Source: JADJPO01 sp963828555 (lineage in GTDB: Bacteria; Actinomycetota; Actinomycetes; Actinomycetales; Kineosporiaceae). Taken from it: a stretch of DNA of 64,000 nucleotides. Position 1 is the first letter of the stretch, and each line of letters starts with the position of its first letter. Shown in pieces: positions 16,940-25,576 of this stretch. The notes beneath the pieces are model-generated. The model saw only the letters and a program-made list of their open reading frames with translations, did no database searches and was not told the DNA's origin. The stretch covers positions 868,001 to 932,000 of the forward strand of contig CAWHEL010000005.1 in assembly GCA_963828555.1 (NCBI GenBank), in the 5' to 3' direction. The position numbers were made by a program, and so were the translations under genes.

Positions 16940-18007
16940 ATGTGCAGCCGAATTGCTTCCATCGTCATCGCCACCGTTCTGGCCGTGACGGCGGCACTGG
17001 CCGGCACCGGAGGGGCCACAGCCACCGCGACGACGGCGGCCACGGGCCACTCCGGCCACCGCGATGCCCGCACCATCCGGGTGGCGGTCCTGAACTTCGA
17101 CCCGGTGGTGACGTCCGCGGGCGGCCAGCGGCTGCACACCGTGCTCGGCTGGAACGACCCGCCGACCCTGGCCCGCGCCTACCGTGACGAGATCCGGCGC
17201 GCGAGCGGCGGGAACGCCACGTACACCATCGCCCAATGGCGGGACGTGAACGGCTTCCCGGCCGCCGTGGACGGGTTCCGCTACACGGTCGAGGGCTACC
17301 TGGCGGCGTGGTCAGCCGGAACGGGGTTCCACTCCCCCGACGGGATGGACTATGCACGGATGCTGACCGAATCGGGTTTGATCAGCGCGGTGAACCACGG
17401 CCGGATCGACGAGATCTGGCTCTACGGCGGGCCGTACTTCGGCTACTGGGAGGCCGCCATGGCCGGGCCGGGCGCCTTCTACGTCAACGGTGGGGTGTAT
17501 CCCGACGTGCCCGGGCTACGACGTCCCGTGGTGATCATGGGCTTCAACTACGAGCGTGGCGTCGCCGAGGAACTGGAGGACTTCTGCCACCGGATCGAGG
17601 CGACGATGACCCGGACCTACGGCGGATGGAATCTGGCCCAGCCGGTGACGGCGTGGGACCAGTTCGGGCGCAACGCCGCCCAGTCGCCGGCCCCGGCCGC
17701 CGTGGGCAGCTGCCACTACCCGCCCAACGGACGCTGGGACTACGACTACGGCAACCCTGCCCCGGTGGACAGCACGGCCCAGGCCTGGCTGCGCTATCCG
17801 CGGCTGAGGGACCGGACCACCGTGGTCACGGCCGAGACCTGGGGCGGCCCGGACTACCACCGTGCCTATCTGCTCTGGTGGATGCGGCATCTGCCGGATG
17901 CCCGGGGCTGGAACCCCGACGGCCGGCTGAACAACTGGTGGCCCTACATCGTCGACTACACCGCCTATGACGCACAGGGGCGAGCGCTGCGCCACCACGG
18001 CCGCTGA
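16940..18007 (+). CDS. secreted protein of unknown function
   Basis: Protein of 355 residues with a Sec-type signal peptide (MCSRIASIVIATVLAVTAAL, small residues after) and a Thr/Ala-rich linker. The mature domain is rich in Trp, Tyr and Gly: RIDEIWLYGGPYFGYWEAAM, GPGAFYVNGGVYPDVPG, RPVVIMGFNYERGVAEELED, and ETWGGPDYHRAYLLWWMRHL. It contains two cysteines far apart in the mature part (DFCHR, GSCHY). I do not recognise the family. The GFNYERG and ...DFCHR segments with conserved acids could be an active site of an extracellular enzyme, but this is not shown. It is flanked on both sides by copies of the 13-mer TCAAGATCGCCGT. Confidence 0.75.
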   Translation: MCSRIASIVIATVLAVTAALAGTGGATATATTAATGHSGHRDARTIRVAVLNFDPVVTSAGGQRLHTVLGWNDPPTLARAYRDEIRRASGGNATYTIAQWRDVNGFPAAVDGFRYTVEGYLAAWSAGTGFHSPDGMDYARMLTESGLISAVNHGRIDEIWLYGGPYFGYWEAAMAGPGAFYVNGGVYPDVPGLRRPVVIMGFNYERGVAEELEDFCHRIEATMTRTYGGWNLAQPVTAWDQFGRNAAQSPAPAAVGSCHYPPNGRWDYDYGNPAPVDSTAQAWLRYPRLRDRTTVVTAETWGGPDYHRAYLLWWMRHLPDARGWNPDGRLNNWWPYIVDYTAYDAQGRALRHHGR

Positions 18008-18022
18008 GGACTGCTCCCCGCT

Positions 18023-18046
18023 TCAAGATCGCCGTCAGTGATCTTG
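18023..18046. terminator. hairpin between convergent genes, containing the TCAAGATCGCCGT repeat
   Basis: CAAGATC (18024-18030) pairs with GATCTTG (18040-18046) over a 9-nt loop in the 50-bp gap between convergent genes, so it may act as a terminator for both. It starts with the same 13-mer as the element at 16748. No T-run follows. Confidence 0.5.
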
Positions 18047-18057
18047 GGGCGGCGGGT

Positions 18058-18417
18058 TCAGTTTTCGGCGGTCCAGGCGTCGATGCGGTGGTGCAGCCCG
18101 GCGGCCGCTGCGGCCGCGACGGCCGAGGCCGAGTCCAGCCAGTTGCGGAAGTCCAGGCACTCGTCCTCGGTGATCCGCGGGCCCTCGTGCACCTCGGCCG
18201 CCTCGGCGGGCATGTCCACCCGGACGGCGGTCACGCCGCCCATCTTGAGCAGCCGGATCACCTCGGCCCCGGCGGGCTTGCGCACCTCGTCGCCGCACTG
18301 CGGGCAGACGAAGGCGTAGGAGGAGCGGTCCTTCACCGGATGCACCGTCAGGCTCACCTGATCGCGGGTCAATTCCACGTCGCCGCAGCACGGGCAGGTG
18401 GCCTTGATGATCGTCAT
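18058..18417 (-). CDS. zinc-ribbon protein, unknown
   Basis: Protein of 119 residues with two CxxC knuckles (CPCC near residue 8 and CPQC near residue 38), which should bind one zinc. The C-terminal half is helical and ends in an Ala-rich segment (LDSASAVAAAAAAG). It also contains ITEDECLDFRNWLDS, a helix seen in other small actinobacterial zinc-ribbon proteins. Function not known. It lies downstream of glpD with an 87-bp gap. Confidence 0.72.
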   Translation of the reverse strand: MTIIKATCPCCGDVELTRDQVSLTVHPVKDRSSYAFVCPQCGDEVRKPAGAEVIRLLKMGGVTAVRVDMPAEAAEVHEGPRITEDECLDFRNWLDSASAVAAAAAAGLHHRIDAWTAEN

Positions 18418-18504
18418 CGGGTGCTCCCAGGGGTGATCCGGTGTCCGAACCCCCTTCGGCAGCCGGGCCGGATCGCTTGAGCCGACCCACCGGACGCCGC
18501 CCGG

Positions 18505-20220
18505 TCAGGCGAGCGGGACGATCTCCGGTGCACCCATTCGGACGGCGTCCGCGGTCTCGTCGTCCGCCTGCACCTGCGAGGCGCGTTCGGCCTCGACCCG
18601 GGCCAGGTAGTGCCGCACCTCACGCTGGAGCTGATCGTCGCTCCAGCCGAGCACCCCGGCCATCAGCTGAGCCGCCCGTGGCGCCGTGGAGACTCCCCGG
18701 TCCCAGGTCTCGATCGAGATCCTGGTGCGCCGGGCCAGCACGTCGTCGAGGTGACGGGCGCCCTCGTGGGAGGCCGCGTAGACCACCTCGGCCGCCAGAT
18801 AGTCGTCGGCACCGGGCAGGGGCAGGGCCAGTTCGGGGTCGGTGGCGCACAGGGCGAGCACCTCGTCGGTGCAGGAGCCGTAGCGCTGCAGCAGGTGCTC
18901 GATCCGGGCCACGTGCAGCCCGGTGCGGGCCGCCGTGCGGGCCCGGCCGTTCCAGGCCGCGCGGTAGCCCTCGGCGCCCAGTAGCGGCACCTCGTGGGTG
19001 CAGCTCGGGGCTACCCGGAAGTCCAGGGCCCGGGCCACCTCGTCCACCGCGTCCTTGGCCATCACCCGGTAGGTGGTGTACTTCCCCCCAGCCACCACGA
19101 CCAGGCCCGGTGCGGGGTGGGCGACGACGTGCTCGCGGGACAGCTGCGAGGTCTCGTCGTTCTCCCCCGACAGCAGCGGCCGCAGCCCGGCGTAGACCCC
19201 CTCGACGTCCTCCCGGGTGAGCGGCGTGGCCAGCACGGTGTTCACGTGGTCCAGCACGTAGTCGATGTCCCGCCGGGAGGCCGCCGGGTGGGCCTTGTCC
19301 AGGTTCCAGTCGGTGTCGGTGGTGCCCACGATCCAGTGCCGACCCCACGGGATCACGAACAGTACGGACTTTTCCGTGCGCAGGATCATGCCGGTGGAGG
19401 ACTGGATCCGGTCCTTGGGCACCACCAGGTGGATGCCCTTGGAGGCCCGCACCTTGAACTGGCCCCGCTCACCGACCATGGCCTGGGTCTCGTCGGTCCA
19501 GACTCCGGTCGCGTTGATCACCTGCTGGGCCTTGATCGCGAACTCGTCGCCGTGCTCCAGATCGCGCACTCGCGCGCCGACCACCCGTTCGCCCTCGCGC
19601 AGGAAGCCGACCACCCGGGTGCGGTTGGCCACCTGGGCGCCGTACACGGCCGCCGTCCGCACGATGTTCATCGTGTGCCGCGCGTCGTCCAGCTGGGCGT
19701 CGTAGTACTGAACGGCGCCGACCAGGGCGTCCTTGCGCAGGCTGGGTGCCAGCCGCAGCGCCTGGGTGCGGGTCAGGTGCTTGTGCATCGGCAGCCCTGC
19801 CGGGGCAGACCCGGTGCGGGCCATCGCGTCGTACAGGGCGAGCCCGGCCGTCACGTAGGGCCGCTCCCAGCCCCGGTGCTTCAAGGGGTAGAGGAACGGC
19901 ACCGGCCGGGTCAGGTGCGGGGCGAGCCGGGTCAGGATCAGCCCGCGCTCGCGCAACGCCTCGAGCACGAGCCGGAAGTCGAGCATCTCCAGGTAGCGCA
20001 GGCCACCGTGGATCAGCTTGCTGGAGCGCGAGGAGGTTCCGCTGGCCCAGTCCCGTGCCTCGACCAGTGCCACGCTCAGGCCCCGGGTGGCGGCGTCGAG
20101 CGCGCAGCCGGCACCGACCACGCCACCGCCCACCACCAGGACGTCGAACGTCTGGGTGCGCATGGCGGTCAGAGCGTGGGTGCGCTCGGCCGGGCCCAGC
20201 CGCTGACCGGCGCCGCTCAT
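18505..20220 (-). CDS. glpD: glycerol-3-phosphate dehydrogenase (FAD-dependent)
   Basis: Membrane-associated flavoenzyme, 571 residues, oxidising sn-glycerol 3-phosphate to dihydroxyacetone phosphate. The N-terminal FAD-binding fold is VLVVGGGVVGAGCALDAATR, followed by the family signature SSRSSKLIHGGLRYLEM. Later motifs are GVWTDETQAM and the C-terminal cap (LDDVLARRTRISIE). Its ATG overlaps the guaB3 stop in ATGA, so it is translationally coupled to guaB3. No glpK or glpF is nearby. Confidence 0.96.
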   Translation of the reverse strand: MSGAGQRLGPAERTHALTAMRTQTFDVLVVGGGVVGAGCALDAATRGLSVALVEARDWASGTSSRSSKLIHGGLRYLEMLDFRLVLEALRERGLILTRLAPHLTRPVPFLYPLKHRGWERPYVTAGLALYDAMARTGSAPAGLPMHKHLTRTQALRLAPSLRKDALVGAVQYYDAQLDDARHTMNIVRTAAVYGAQVANRTRVVGFLREGERVVGARVRDLEHGDEFAIKAQQVINATGVWTDETQAMVGERGQFKVRASKGIHLVVPKDRIQSSTGMILRTEKSVLFVIPWGRHWIVGTTDTDWNLDKAHPAASRRDIDYVLDHVNTVLATPLTREDVEGVYAGLRPLLSGENDETSQLSREHVVAHPAPGLVVVAGGKYTTYRVMAKDAVDEVARALDFRVAPSCTHEVPLLGAEGYRAAWNGRARTAARTGLHVARIEHLLQRYGSCTDEVLALCATDPELALPLPGADDYLAAEVVYAASHEGARHLDDVLARRTRISIETWDRGVSTAPRAAQLMAGVLGWSDDQLQREVRHYLARVEAERASQVQADDETADAVRMGAPEIVPLA

Positions 20221-21350
20221 TGCTCGGCGCCGCTCGGGCGGTACTGGGAGACCACGACGTCGACCCGCTGGAACTCCTTCAGATCGGAGTATCCGGTGGT
20301 GGCCATCGCCCGGCGCAGCGCCCCCACCAGGTTGGTGGTGCCGTCAGCCTGCCGGCCGGGGCCGAGCAGGATCTCCTCCAGCGTACCCACGGTGCCCACC
20401 CGCACCCGCTCCCCCCGGGGCACCAGCGGGTGGTGGGCCTCCGGGCCCCAGTGGCAACCCCGCCCGGGCGCGTCGGTGGCGCGGGCCAGCGCGGTGCCCA
20501 GCATCACGGCGTCCGCCCCGCAGGCGACGGCCTTGACCATGTCACCTGACCGAGCCATCCCGCCGTCCGCGATCACGTGCACGTACCGGCCGCCGGACTC
20601 GTCCATGTAGTCGCGCCGGGCGGCGGCGACGTCGGCGATCGCGGTGGCCATCGGCGCGTGGATGCCGAGCGTCGTCCGCGTGGTGTGCGTGGCTCCCCCT
20701 CCGAAGCCGACCAGGACGCCGGCCGCACCGGTGCGCATCAGGTGCAGCGCCGCGGTGTAGGTGGCACAGCCGCCGACGATCACCGGGACGTCGAGCTCAT
20801 AGATGAACCGCTTGAGGTTGAGCGGCTCGGCCCGGCCCGAGACGTGTTCGGCGCTGACCGTGGTGCCACGGATCACGAACAGGTCGACGCCGGCATCGAC
20901 GACGGTCTTCCAGAACTGCTGAGTGCGCTGCGGGCTCAACGCGCCGGCCACCGTGACCCCGGCCTCGCGCATCTGCTTCACGCGGGCGGCGATCAGGTCT
21001 GGCTTGACCTCCTCGGCGTAGATCTGCTGCATCCGGCGGGTGGCCGCGACGGGGTCGAGCTCAGCGATCTCGGCCAGCAGCGGCTCGGGGTCCTCGTAGC
21101 GGGTCCACAGACCCTCCAGGTCGAGAACGCCCAGCCCACCGAGGCGGCCGATCGCCACCACCTGCGCGGGCGACATCGCCGAGTCCATCGGGGCAGCGAC
21201 CACCGGCAGCTCGAAACGGTAGGCGTCGATCTGCCAGGCGACGCTCACTTCCTCGGGGTCGCGGGTGCGCCGGCTGGGCACGATCGCCACGTCGTCGAAG
21301 GTGTAGGCCCGACGGCCCCGCTTGCCCCGCCCGATCTCGATCTCGTTCAC
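20217..21350 (-). CDS. guaB3: GuaB3-family IMP dehydrogenase-related protein
   Basis: TIM-barrel protein of 377 residues in the GuaB3 group: IMPDH-like but without CBS domains. At the loop where IMPDH has its catalytic cysteine this protein reads GFGGGATHTTRTTLG, the usual actinobacterial GuaB3 sequence. Other family stretches are RRAYTFDDVAIVPSRRTRD at the N-terminus and HVIADGGMARSGDMVKA. Family knowledge: the activity is not IMP dehydrogenation in the standard form and has been debated. It lies between guaB (100 bp upstream) and glpD (4-bp overlap). Confidence 0.93.
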   Translation of the reverse strand: MNEIEIGRGKRGRRAYTFDDVAIVPSRRTRDPEEVSVAWQIDAYRFELPVVAAPMDSAMSPAQVVAIGRLGGLGVLDLEGLWTRYEDPEPLLAEIAELDPVAATRRMQQIYAEEVKPDLIAARVKQMREAGVTVAGALSPQRTQQFWKTVVDAGVDLFVIRGTTVSAEHVSGRAEPLNLKRFIYELDVPVIVGGCATYTAALHLMRTGAAGVLVGFGGGATHTTRTTLGIHAPMATAIADVAAARRDYMDESGGRYVHVIADGGMARSGDMVKAVACGADAVMLGTALARATDAPGRGCHWGPEAHHPLVPRGERVRVGTVGTLEEILLGPGRQADGTTNLVGALRRAMATTGYSDLKEFQRVDVVVSQYRPSGAEQ

Positions 21351-21373
21351 CCCGCCAGGCTATCCACAACCGT

Positions 21374-21445
21374 GCTCATGCTCCGCAGGTGAACACGTTT
21401 GGGGGCCTGGAAGGGGCTATACGTGTACCCCCGCGGAGCATGAGC
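21374..21445. terminator. 72-nt nested inverted repeat after guaB
   Basis: Outer arms GCTCATGCTCCGC (21374-21386) and GCGGAGCATGAGC (21433-21445) are exact complements. Inside, ACACGT (21393-21398) pairs with ACGTGT (21421-21426). It begins 5 bp past the guaB stop on the minus strand and lies upstream of guaB3. It can serve as a guaB terminator or attenuator without a U-run. Size and design match the element at 16748-16818, although the arm sequences differ. Confidence 0.6.
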
Positions 21446-21450
21446 GGGTT

Positions 21451-22962
21451 CTAGCGGCCGGTGTAGTTGGGGGCCTCAACGGTCATCTGGACGTCGTGGG
21501 GATGGCTCTCCTTCAGGCCCGCGGCGGTGATCCGGACGAACCGGCCGCGCTCCTGCAGCTCCGGCACGGTGCGGGCGCCGACGTAGAACATCGACTGGTG
21601 AAGCCCACCGGTGAGCTGGTGGATCACTGCGGACAGCGGCCCCCGGTAGGGCACCTGCCCCTCGATGCCCTCGGGCACGATCTTGTCGTCGCCCACCACG
21701 TCGGCCTGGAAGTAGCGGTCGCGGGAGTAGGACTTCTTTCCGCGCGAGCTCATCGCCGCCACCGAGCCCATGCCCCGGTAGGACTTGTACTGCTTCCCGT
21801 TCACCAGGAGCAGCTCACCCGGACTCTCCTCGCACCCGGCCAGCAGCGAGCCGATCATCACGGAGTCAGCGCCGGCCACCAGAGCCTTGGCGATGTCCCC
21901 CGAGTGCTGCAGCCCGCCGTCCGCCACCACCGGTACCCCCGCCGTCCGGCAGGCCTGGGACGCCTCGAAGACCGCCGTCACCTGCGGCACGCCGACCCCG
22001 GCCACCACTCGGGTGGTGCAGATCGAGCCCGGGCCGACGCCGACCTTGATCCCGTCGGCGCCCGCGTCGACCAGCGCCTGCGCGCCGTCGCGGGTGGCCA
22101 CGTTGCCGGCAAGCACCTGGACGTGCCGGGTGGCAGGGTCGGACTTGAGCTGGCGGATCATGTCCAGCATCAGCCGGGCGTGCCCGTTCGCCACATCCGG
22201 GACCAGGACGTCGACGCCCGCCTCGACCAGCGTGGTGGCCCGCTTCCAGGCGTCCCCGAAGTAGCCCACCGCGGCGGCCACCATCAGCCGGCCGTCGCCG
22301 TCCTTGGTCGCGTACGGGTACTGCTCGGACTTCACGAAGTCCTTCACCGTGATCAGGCCGACCAGGCGGTCGGCCCGGTCGATGATCGGCAGCCGCTCCA
22401 GTTTGTGCCGGCGCAGCAACATGATCGCCTCGTCGCGGCCGATCCCCTCGGCCGCGGTGACCAGTGGCATCGGCGTCATCACGTCGCGGACCAGGGTGGT
22501 GCCCCACTCGGCGATCGGGGTGAAACGCAGGTCTCGATTGGTGATGATGCCGAGCAGGGTCATGTCGGCGGAGATCACCGGCAGCCCGGAGACCCGGTAC
22601 CGGCCGCAGGTCTCGTCCAGCTGTTCCAGCGTCGCGTCCGGGCCGATCGTGACCGGGTTGGAGATCATGCCGGTCTGGGTCCGCTTGACCAGGTCGACCT
22701 GGTAGGCCTGGTCCTCGATCGAGAGGTTGCGGTGCAGGACGCCGAGGCCGCCCTGGCGGGCCATCGCGATCGCCATCCGGGCCTCGGTGACGGTGTCCAT
22801 GGCCGCGGAGACGATGGGCATCCGTAGCGCAACCCCGCGGGTCAGGCGTGAGGTGGTGTCGACCTCGCTCGGGATGACATCGGTCTCGCCCGGCAGGAGC
22901 AGCACGTCGTCGTAGGTCAGACCTGTCGTCCCGAAGACCACTGCAGGGTCACGCTCAGCCAT
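21451..22962 (-). CDS. guaB: inosine-5'-monophosphate dehydrogenase
   Basis: Oxidises IMP to XMP, the rate-limiting step of GMP synthesis; 503 residues. It starts with the family pattern TYDDVLLLPGETDVIPSEVD. The pair of CBS domains is inserted at about 100-220 (SGLPVISADMTLLGIITNRD, RLVGLITVKDFVKSEQ). The catalytic loop is GVGPGSICTTRVVAG and the flap region SMIGSLLAGCEESPGE. It is followed by guaB3 and glpD on the same strand, separated by a 72-nt hairpin. Confidence 0.98.
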   Translation of the reverse strand: MAERDPAVVFGTTGLTYDDVLLLPGETDVIPSEVDTTSRLTRGVALRMPIVSAAMDTVTEARMAIAMARQGGLGVLHRNLSIEDQAYQVDLVKRTQTGMISNPVTIGPDATLEQLDETCGRYRVSGLPVISADMTLLGIITNRDLRFTPIAEWGTTLVRDVMTPMPLVTAAEGIGRDEAIMLLRRHKLERLPIIDRADRLVGLITVKDFVKSEQYPYATKDGDGRLMVAAAVGYFGDAWKRATTLVEAGVDVLVPDVANGHARLMLDMIRQLKSDPATRHVQVLAGNVATRDGAQALVDAGADGIKVGVGPGSICTTRVVAGVGVPQVTAVFEASQACRTAGVPVVADGGLQHSGDIAKALVAGADSVMIGSLLAGCEESPGELLLVNGKQYKSYRGMGSVAAMSSRGKKSYSRDRYFQADVVGDDKIVPEGIEGQVPYRGPLSAVIHQLTGGLHQSMFYVGARTVPELQERGRFVRITAAGLKESHPHDVQMTVEAPNYTGR

Positions 22963-23003
22963 GGTGCCGATCGTAACCCTGAGTTCTCACGGCTTCGGCG
23001 TCC

Positions 23004-24056
23004 TCACGTGCTCGGGGGGACCTGAGCGTCCGGTGCCGGGGGTGGGGCGAGCTCCGCCGGAGCCTCGGTGGTCGTCTCGCTCGGAGTCGGGCTTTCCTCG
23101 ATCGAGGGGCTCGGCTCCGCCGGGGAAGGGTCCGGCGGCGCCGTTGTGGGGGTGGGGGTCGGGGCGACCGCGGTGGTGGGCAGGGTGCTGGGCACGGTGG
23201 GGTGCTCGTCGTGCGTCGGGTGGGTGTGCCCGGGCAGCGTGGGCGACACCAGCGGCACGGCGGTGCCGCTGCCCAGGTCGGAGGTGGGGGCGGCAGCGCC
23301 GGTGGGCTGATCGCCGCTGAGGAGGAGCTCCGAGGTCGGCGACGGCAGCAGGCCGCTGACGCTCGGGCTCGGCGACAGGCCGATCGGCGGCGTGGGAGGA
23401 GCCCCTTCCGGCCCCTGGACGACAGGGGGGACGGACAGGTGGACTGCCGGGCCCGGTGCCGCCGGTTCGGCGTCGGACGCCGGGCCGGTCTCCCCGGTGA
23501 ACTGCTGGACGACCGACTCGATGACCTTGGCCGGGTTGACCGACTGGCCGCTGGTCAGCGCCGCTGCGGCCCCCATCGACAGGACGAGGGCGGCACCTGC
23601 GGCGGCAAGGGCCGGCACCAACCGGATGCCCACAGTGCGACCGGGGTCGGCGAAGGCAGAGAGCCGGCGCAGCTGAGCCGCACGGGCCTCGGCGGCCAAC
23701 GCCTGTGCCCGCGACTCCGGTGTCCAGCCGGGCGGCGACACGGTGGCCCCGATCCCGTTCGGCCCCACCGGAGTGAGTTCGATCAGGCGCCCGGCAGACA
23801 CAGAGCCCGTGTCCATCTGCGGCGGCCACAATCCGTGCTCAGCCAGGGTGCGGCGGGTGCGTTGCGGCGAGACCTCGTCGAGGTCGACGTCGGCGGCGAG
23901 CACAGCGAGGGCTGCGAACAGCGGGTCGTCCAGGTCGTCCGGGTAGGGCGAGCGATCGCCGAGCCGGTCGAGCAGGAGGTCGGTCTCGGCCAACGCCACG
24001 ATGTCGGGCACCGCGCTGCTCACCCCGCTCTCGGGGCGACGAGGGAACGGGGTCAT
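23004..24056 (-). CDS. rsdA: anti-sigma-D factor RsdA
   Basis: Single-pass membrane anti-sigma factor, 350 residues. The cytoplasmic N-terminal region carries the RsdA-type SigD-binding segment (VALAETDLLLDRLGDR, then DDPLFAALAVLAADVDLDE). One transmembrane helix lies near residue 155 (LVPALAAAGAALVLSMGAAA). The outer C-terminal 170 residues are low-complexity Pro/Ser/Thr (TPTPTTAPPDPSPAEPSPS) and probably span the cell wall. The ATG overlaps the sigD stop in ATGA, so sigma and anti-sigma are made together. Family knowledge: release needs regulated proteolysis. Confidence 0.88.
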   Translation of the reverse strand: MTPFPRRPESGVSSAVPDIVALAETDLLLDRLGDRSPYPDDLDDPLFAALAVLAADVDLDEVSPQRTRRTLAEHGLWPPQMDTGSVSAGRLIELTPVGPNGIGATVSPPGWTPESRAQALAAEARAAQLRRLSAFADPGRTVGIRLVPALAAAGAALVLSMGAAAALTSGQSVNPAKVIESVVQQFTGETGPASDAEPAAPGPAVHLSVPPVVQGPEGAPPTPPIGLSPSPSVSGLLPSPTSELLLSGDQPTGAAAPTSDLGSGTAVPLVSPTLPGHTHPTHDEHPTVPSTLPTTAVAPTPTPTTAPPDPSPAEPSPSIEESPTPSETTTEAPAELAPPPAPDAQVPPST

Positions 24057-24637
24057 GGAACCCGCCGTACCGGCTGGGCGGCGGCGAGCGCGCGCAAGCG
24101 ATTCAGCGCCCGGTGCTGGGCGACCCGCACCGCGCCGGCGCTCATGCCGAGGGCGCGACCTGTGGCCTCGGCCGACAGACCCACCCCGACCCGCAGCACC
24201 ATCAGCTCGCGCAGGGTGTCGGGCAGTTGGTCCAGCAGTGCGCGCGCCTCCGCGATGTCGACCTCGCGCATGGCGACCTGCTCCGGACCGTCGGTCAGAT
24301 CGATCACGTCCGGGATCTCCGACTGGGTCTGCAGATGCCGGTAGGTGTAGCGCTGGGCGTCTGCCACCTTGTTGGCCGCCACCTTGTAGACGAAGGCCTC
24401 GAACGGCTTGCCTTCGTCGCGGTAGCGGGGCAGGGCTGACAGCACAGCGATACAGACCTCCTGGGCCACGTCGTCCGCGGAACTGCCTGCCCCAGGGAAC
24501 CGGGACAGCCGCGACCGGCAGTAGCGGTAGACCATCTTGTGGACGATGCCCAGAAGGTCTTCCGTCGCCCGCCGGTCTCCGGTCGTTGCCAGTGACGCCA
24601 GGCGCTGAAGGCCCTCGTGGCCATCCACCGATGTCAT
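24053..24637 (-). CDS. sigD: ECF RNA polymerase sigma factor SigD
   Basis: Sigma-70 family factor of 194 residues. Region 2 is KMVYRYCRSRLSRFPG ... DDVAQEVCIAVLSALPRYRD, with EGKPFEAFVYKVAANKVADA. Region 4 has the helix-turn-helix LRVGVGLSAEATGRALGM ... AGAVRVAQHRALNRLRAL. Start MTSVDGHEG was preferred to a far upstream ATG. It lies between bldM (102 bp upstream) and rsdA (4-bp overlap). This order, next to guaB, is the same as in Streptomyces. Confidence 0.92.
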   Translation of the reverse strand: MTSVDGHEGLQRLASLATTGDRRATEDLLGIVHKMVYRYCRSRLSRFPGAGSSADDVAQEVCIAVLSALPRYRDEGKPFEAFVYKVAANKVADAQRYTYRHLQTQSEIPDVIDLTDGPEQVAMREVDIAEARALLDQLPDTLRELMVLRVGVGLSAEATGRALGMSAGAVRVAQHRALNRLRALAAAQPVRRVP

Positions 24638-24739
24638 CGGACGACTGGGTGAATGCGTTACTCGGAGGCCGTCGGGACGTACATCACCGCTGGTCGCGGC
24701 GATATGTGCGTCTCGATCCTGGCTCCCCGGGCCCACGTA

Positions 24740-25354
24740 TCAGCGCACCAATCCCCAACGGAAGCCCACAGCCACAGCCTGGGCACGATCGGCCGCGCCG
24801 AGCTTGCGGAAGAGCCGACGGGCATGGGTCTTGACGGTGTCCTCGGACAGGAACAGTTCCTTGCCGATCTCAGCGTTGCTGCGGCCGCGGCTCATCCCGG
24901 TGAGCACCTGCATCTCGCGCTCGGTCAATGCGGGAGCAGCGCCGGCCGATTCGACCGCGCGCGGAGCGGGAATCGGACGACGCCACACGGCGTCCGACAA
25001 TGCGTGCACCACGGTCGCGGCCATCTCCTCCCGAGTCGCGTCCTTCACAAGATACCCCCGCGCACCGCTCGCCACAGCACGCGCGACGCCGTCGGCGTCC
25101 TCAGCCACGGTGACCATCAATACCAGAGCGTCAGGGTGACGGGCGAGTAGGCGGCGCGTGGCCTCGACCCCACCGATGCCCGGCATCCGCACGTCCATCA
25201 TGACCAGCGACGGACGCTCGACCGGCCACCGCGCCAGCGCCTCCTCCCCGGAGGTCGCATCGACGACCCGGGTGATGCCCGGAACGCTGGCCAACATCCG
25301 GTGCAGAGACTCCCGGACCAGTGCCGAATCATCACAAACCAGCACGGTTGCCAC
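24740..25354 (-). CDS. bldM: BldM-type LuxR/NarL-family response regulator
   Basis: Response regulator of 204 residues. The GTG start (VATVLVCDDSAL) has AAGGGG at the right distance; the ATG further up has no such site. The receiver domain has the acidic pair DD, the phospho-Asp in LVMMDVRMPG, Thr in MVTVAED and Lys in GYLVKDA, so the phosphorylation pocket is intact. The C-terminal LuxR helix-turn-helix is LTEREMQVLTGMSRGRSNAE ... LFLSEDTVKTHARRLFRKLG, ending GFRWGLVR. The recognition helix and the place beside sigD and divergent whiD match Streptomyces BldM, a sporulation regulator. No cognate kinase is next to it. Confidence 0.88.
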   Translation of the reverse strand: MATVLVCDDSALVRESLHRMLASVPGITRVVDATSGEEALARWPVERPSLVMMDVRMPGIGGVEATRRLLARHPDALVLMVTVAEDADGVARAVASGARGYLVKDATREEMAATVVHALSDAVWRRPIPAPRAVESAGAAPALTEREMQVLTGMSRGRSNAEIGKELFLSEDTVKTHARRLFRKLGAADRAQAVAVGFRWGLVR

Positions 25355-25519
25355 TGGCTTACCCCTTCCCGACGGGGTGTCAGGCGCACCCCTGTGCTCA
25401 GGGTTTGTCGTCACCGCAGCTGAGGAACATGAGCCCACAGATCAACGTTGCCGTGGATGCACAGCAGGAAGCACGTTTGGCTGCCCCCTCGTTCGGGGCA
25501 CTCCTTCGATGCCGCGCTC

Positions 25520-25535
25520 GTTCGACAGCTCGAAC
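25520..25535. promoter_or_regulatory. palindrome in the bldM-whiD divergent promoter region
   Basis: GTTCGA, 4-nt spacer, TCGAAC: an exact inverted repeat 42 bp upstream of the whiD start. The half-sites are in the reverse order to a LexA box, so it is not an SOS site. It is a candidate operator for BldM or another dimeric regulator (inference). Confidence 0.4.
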
Positions 25536-25576
25536 AGCAACCCGTGGTGGCGGAACCGAACCAGAAGGTGGATGCG

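Noticed and set aside
20217..21350. Second functional guaB copy
   Set aside because: It has no CBS domains and has GGGATHTTR in place of the catalytic-Cys loop, so it belongs to the GuaB3 group.
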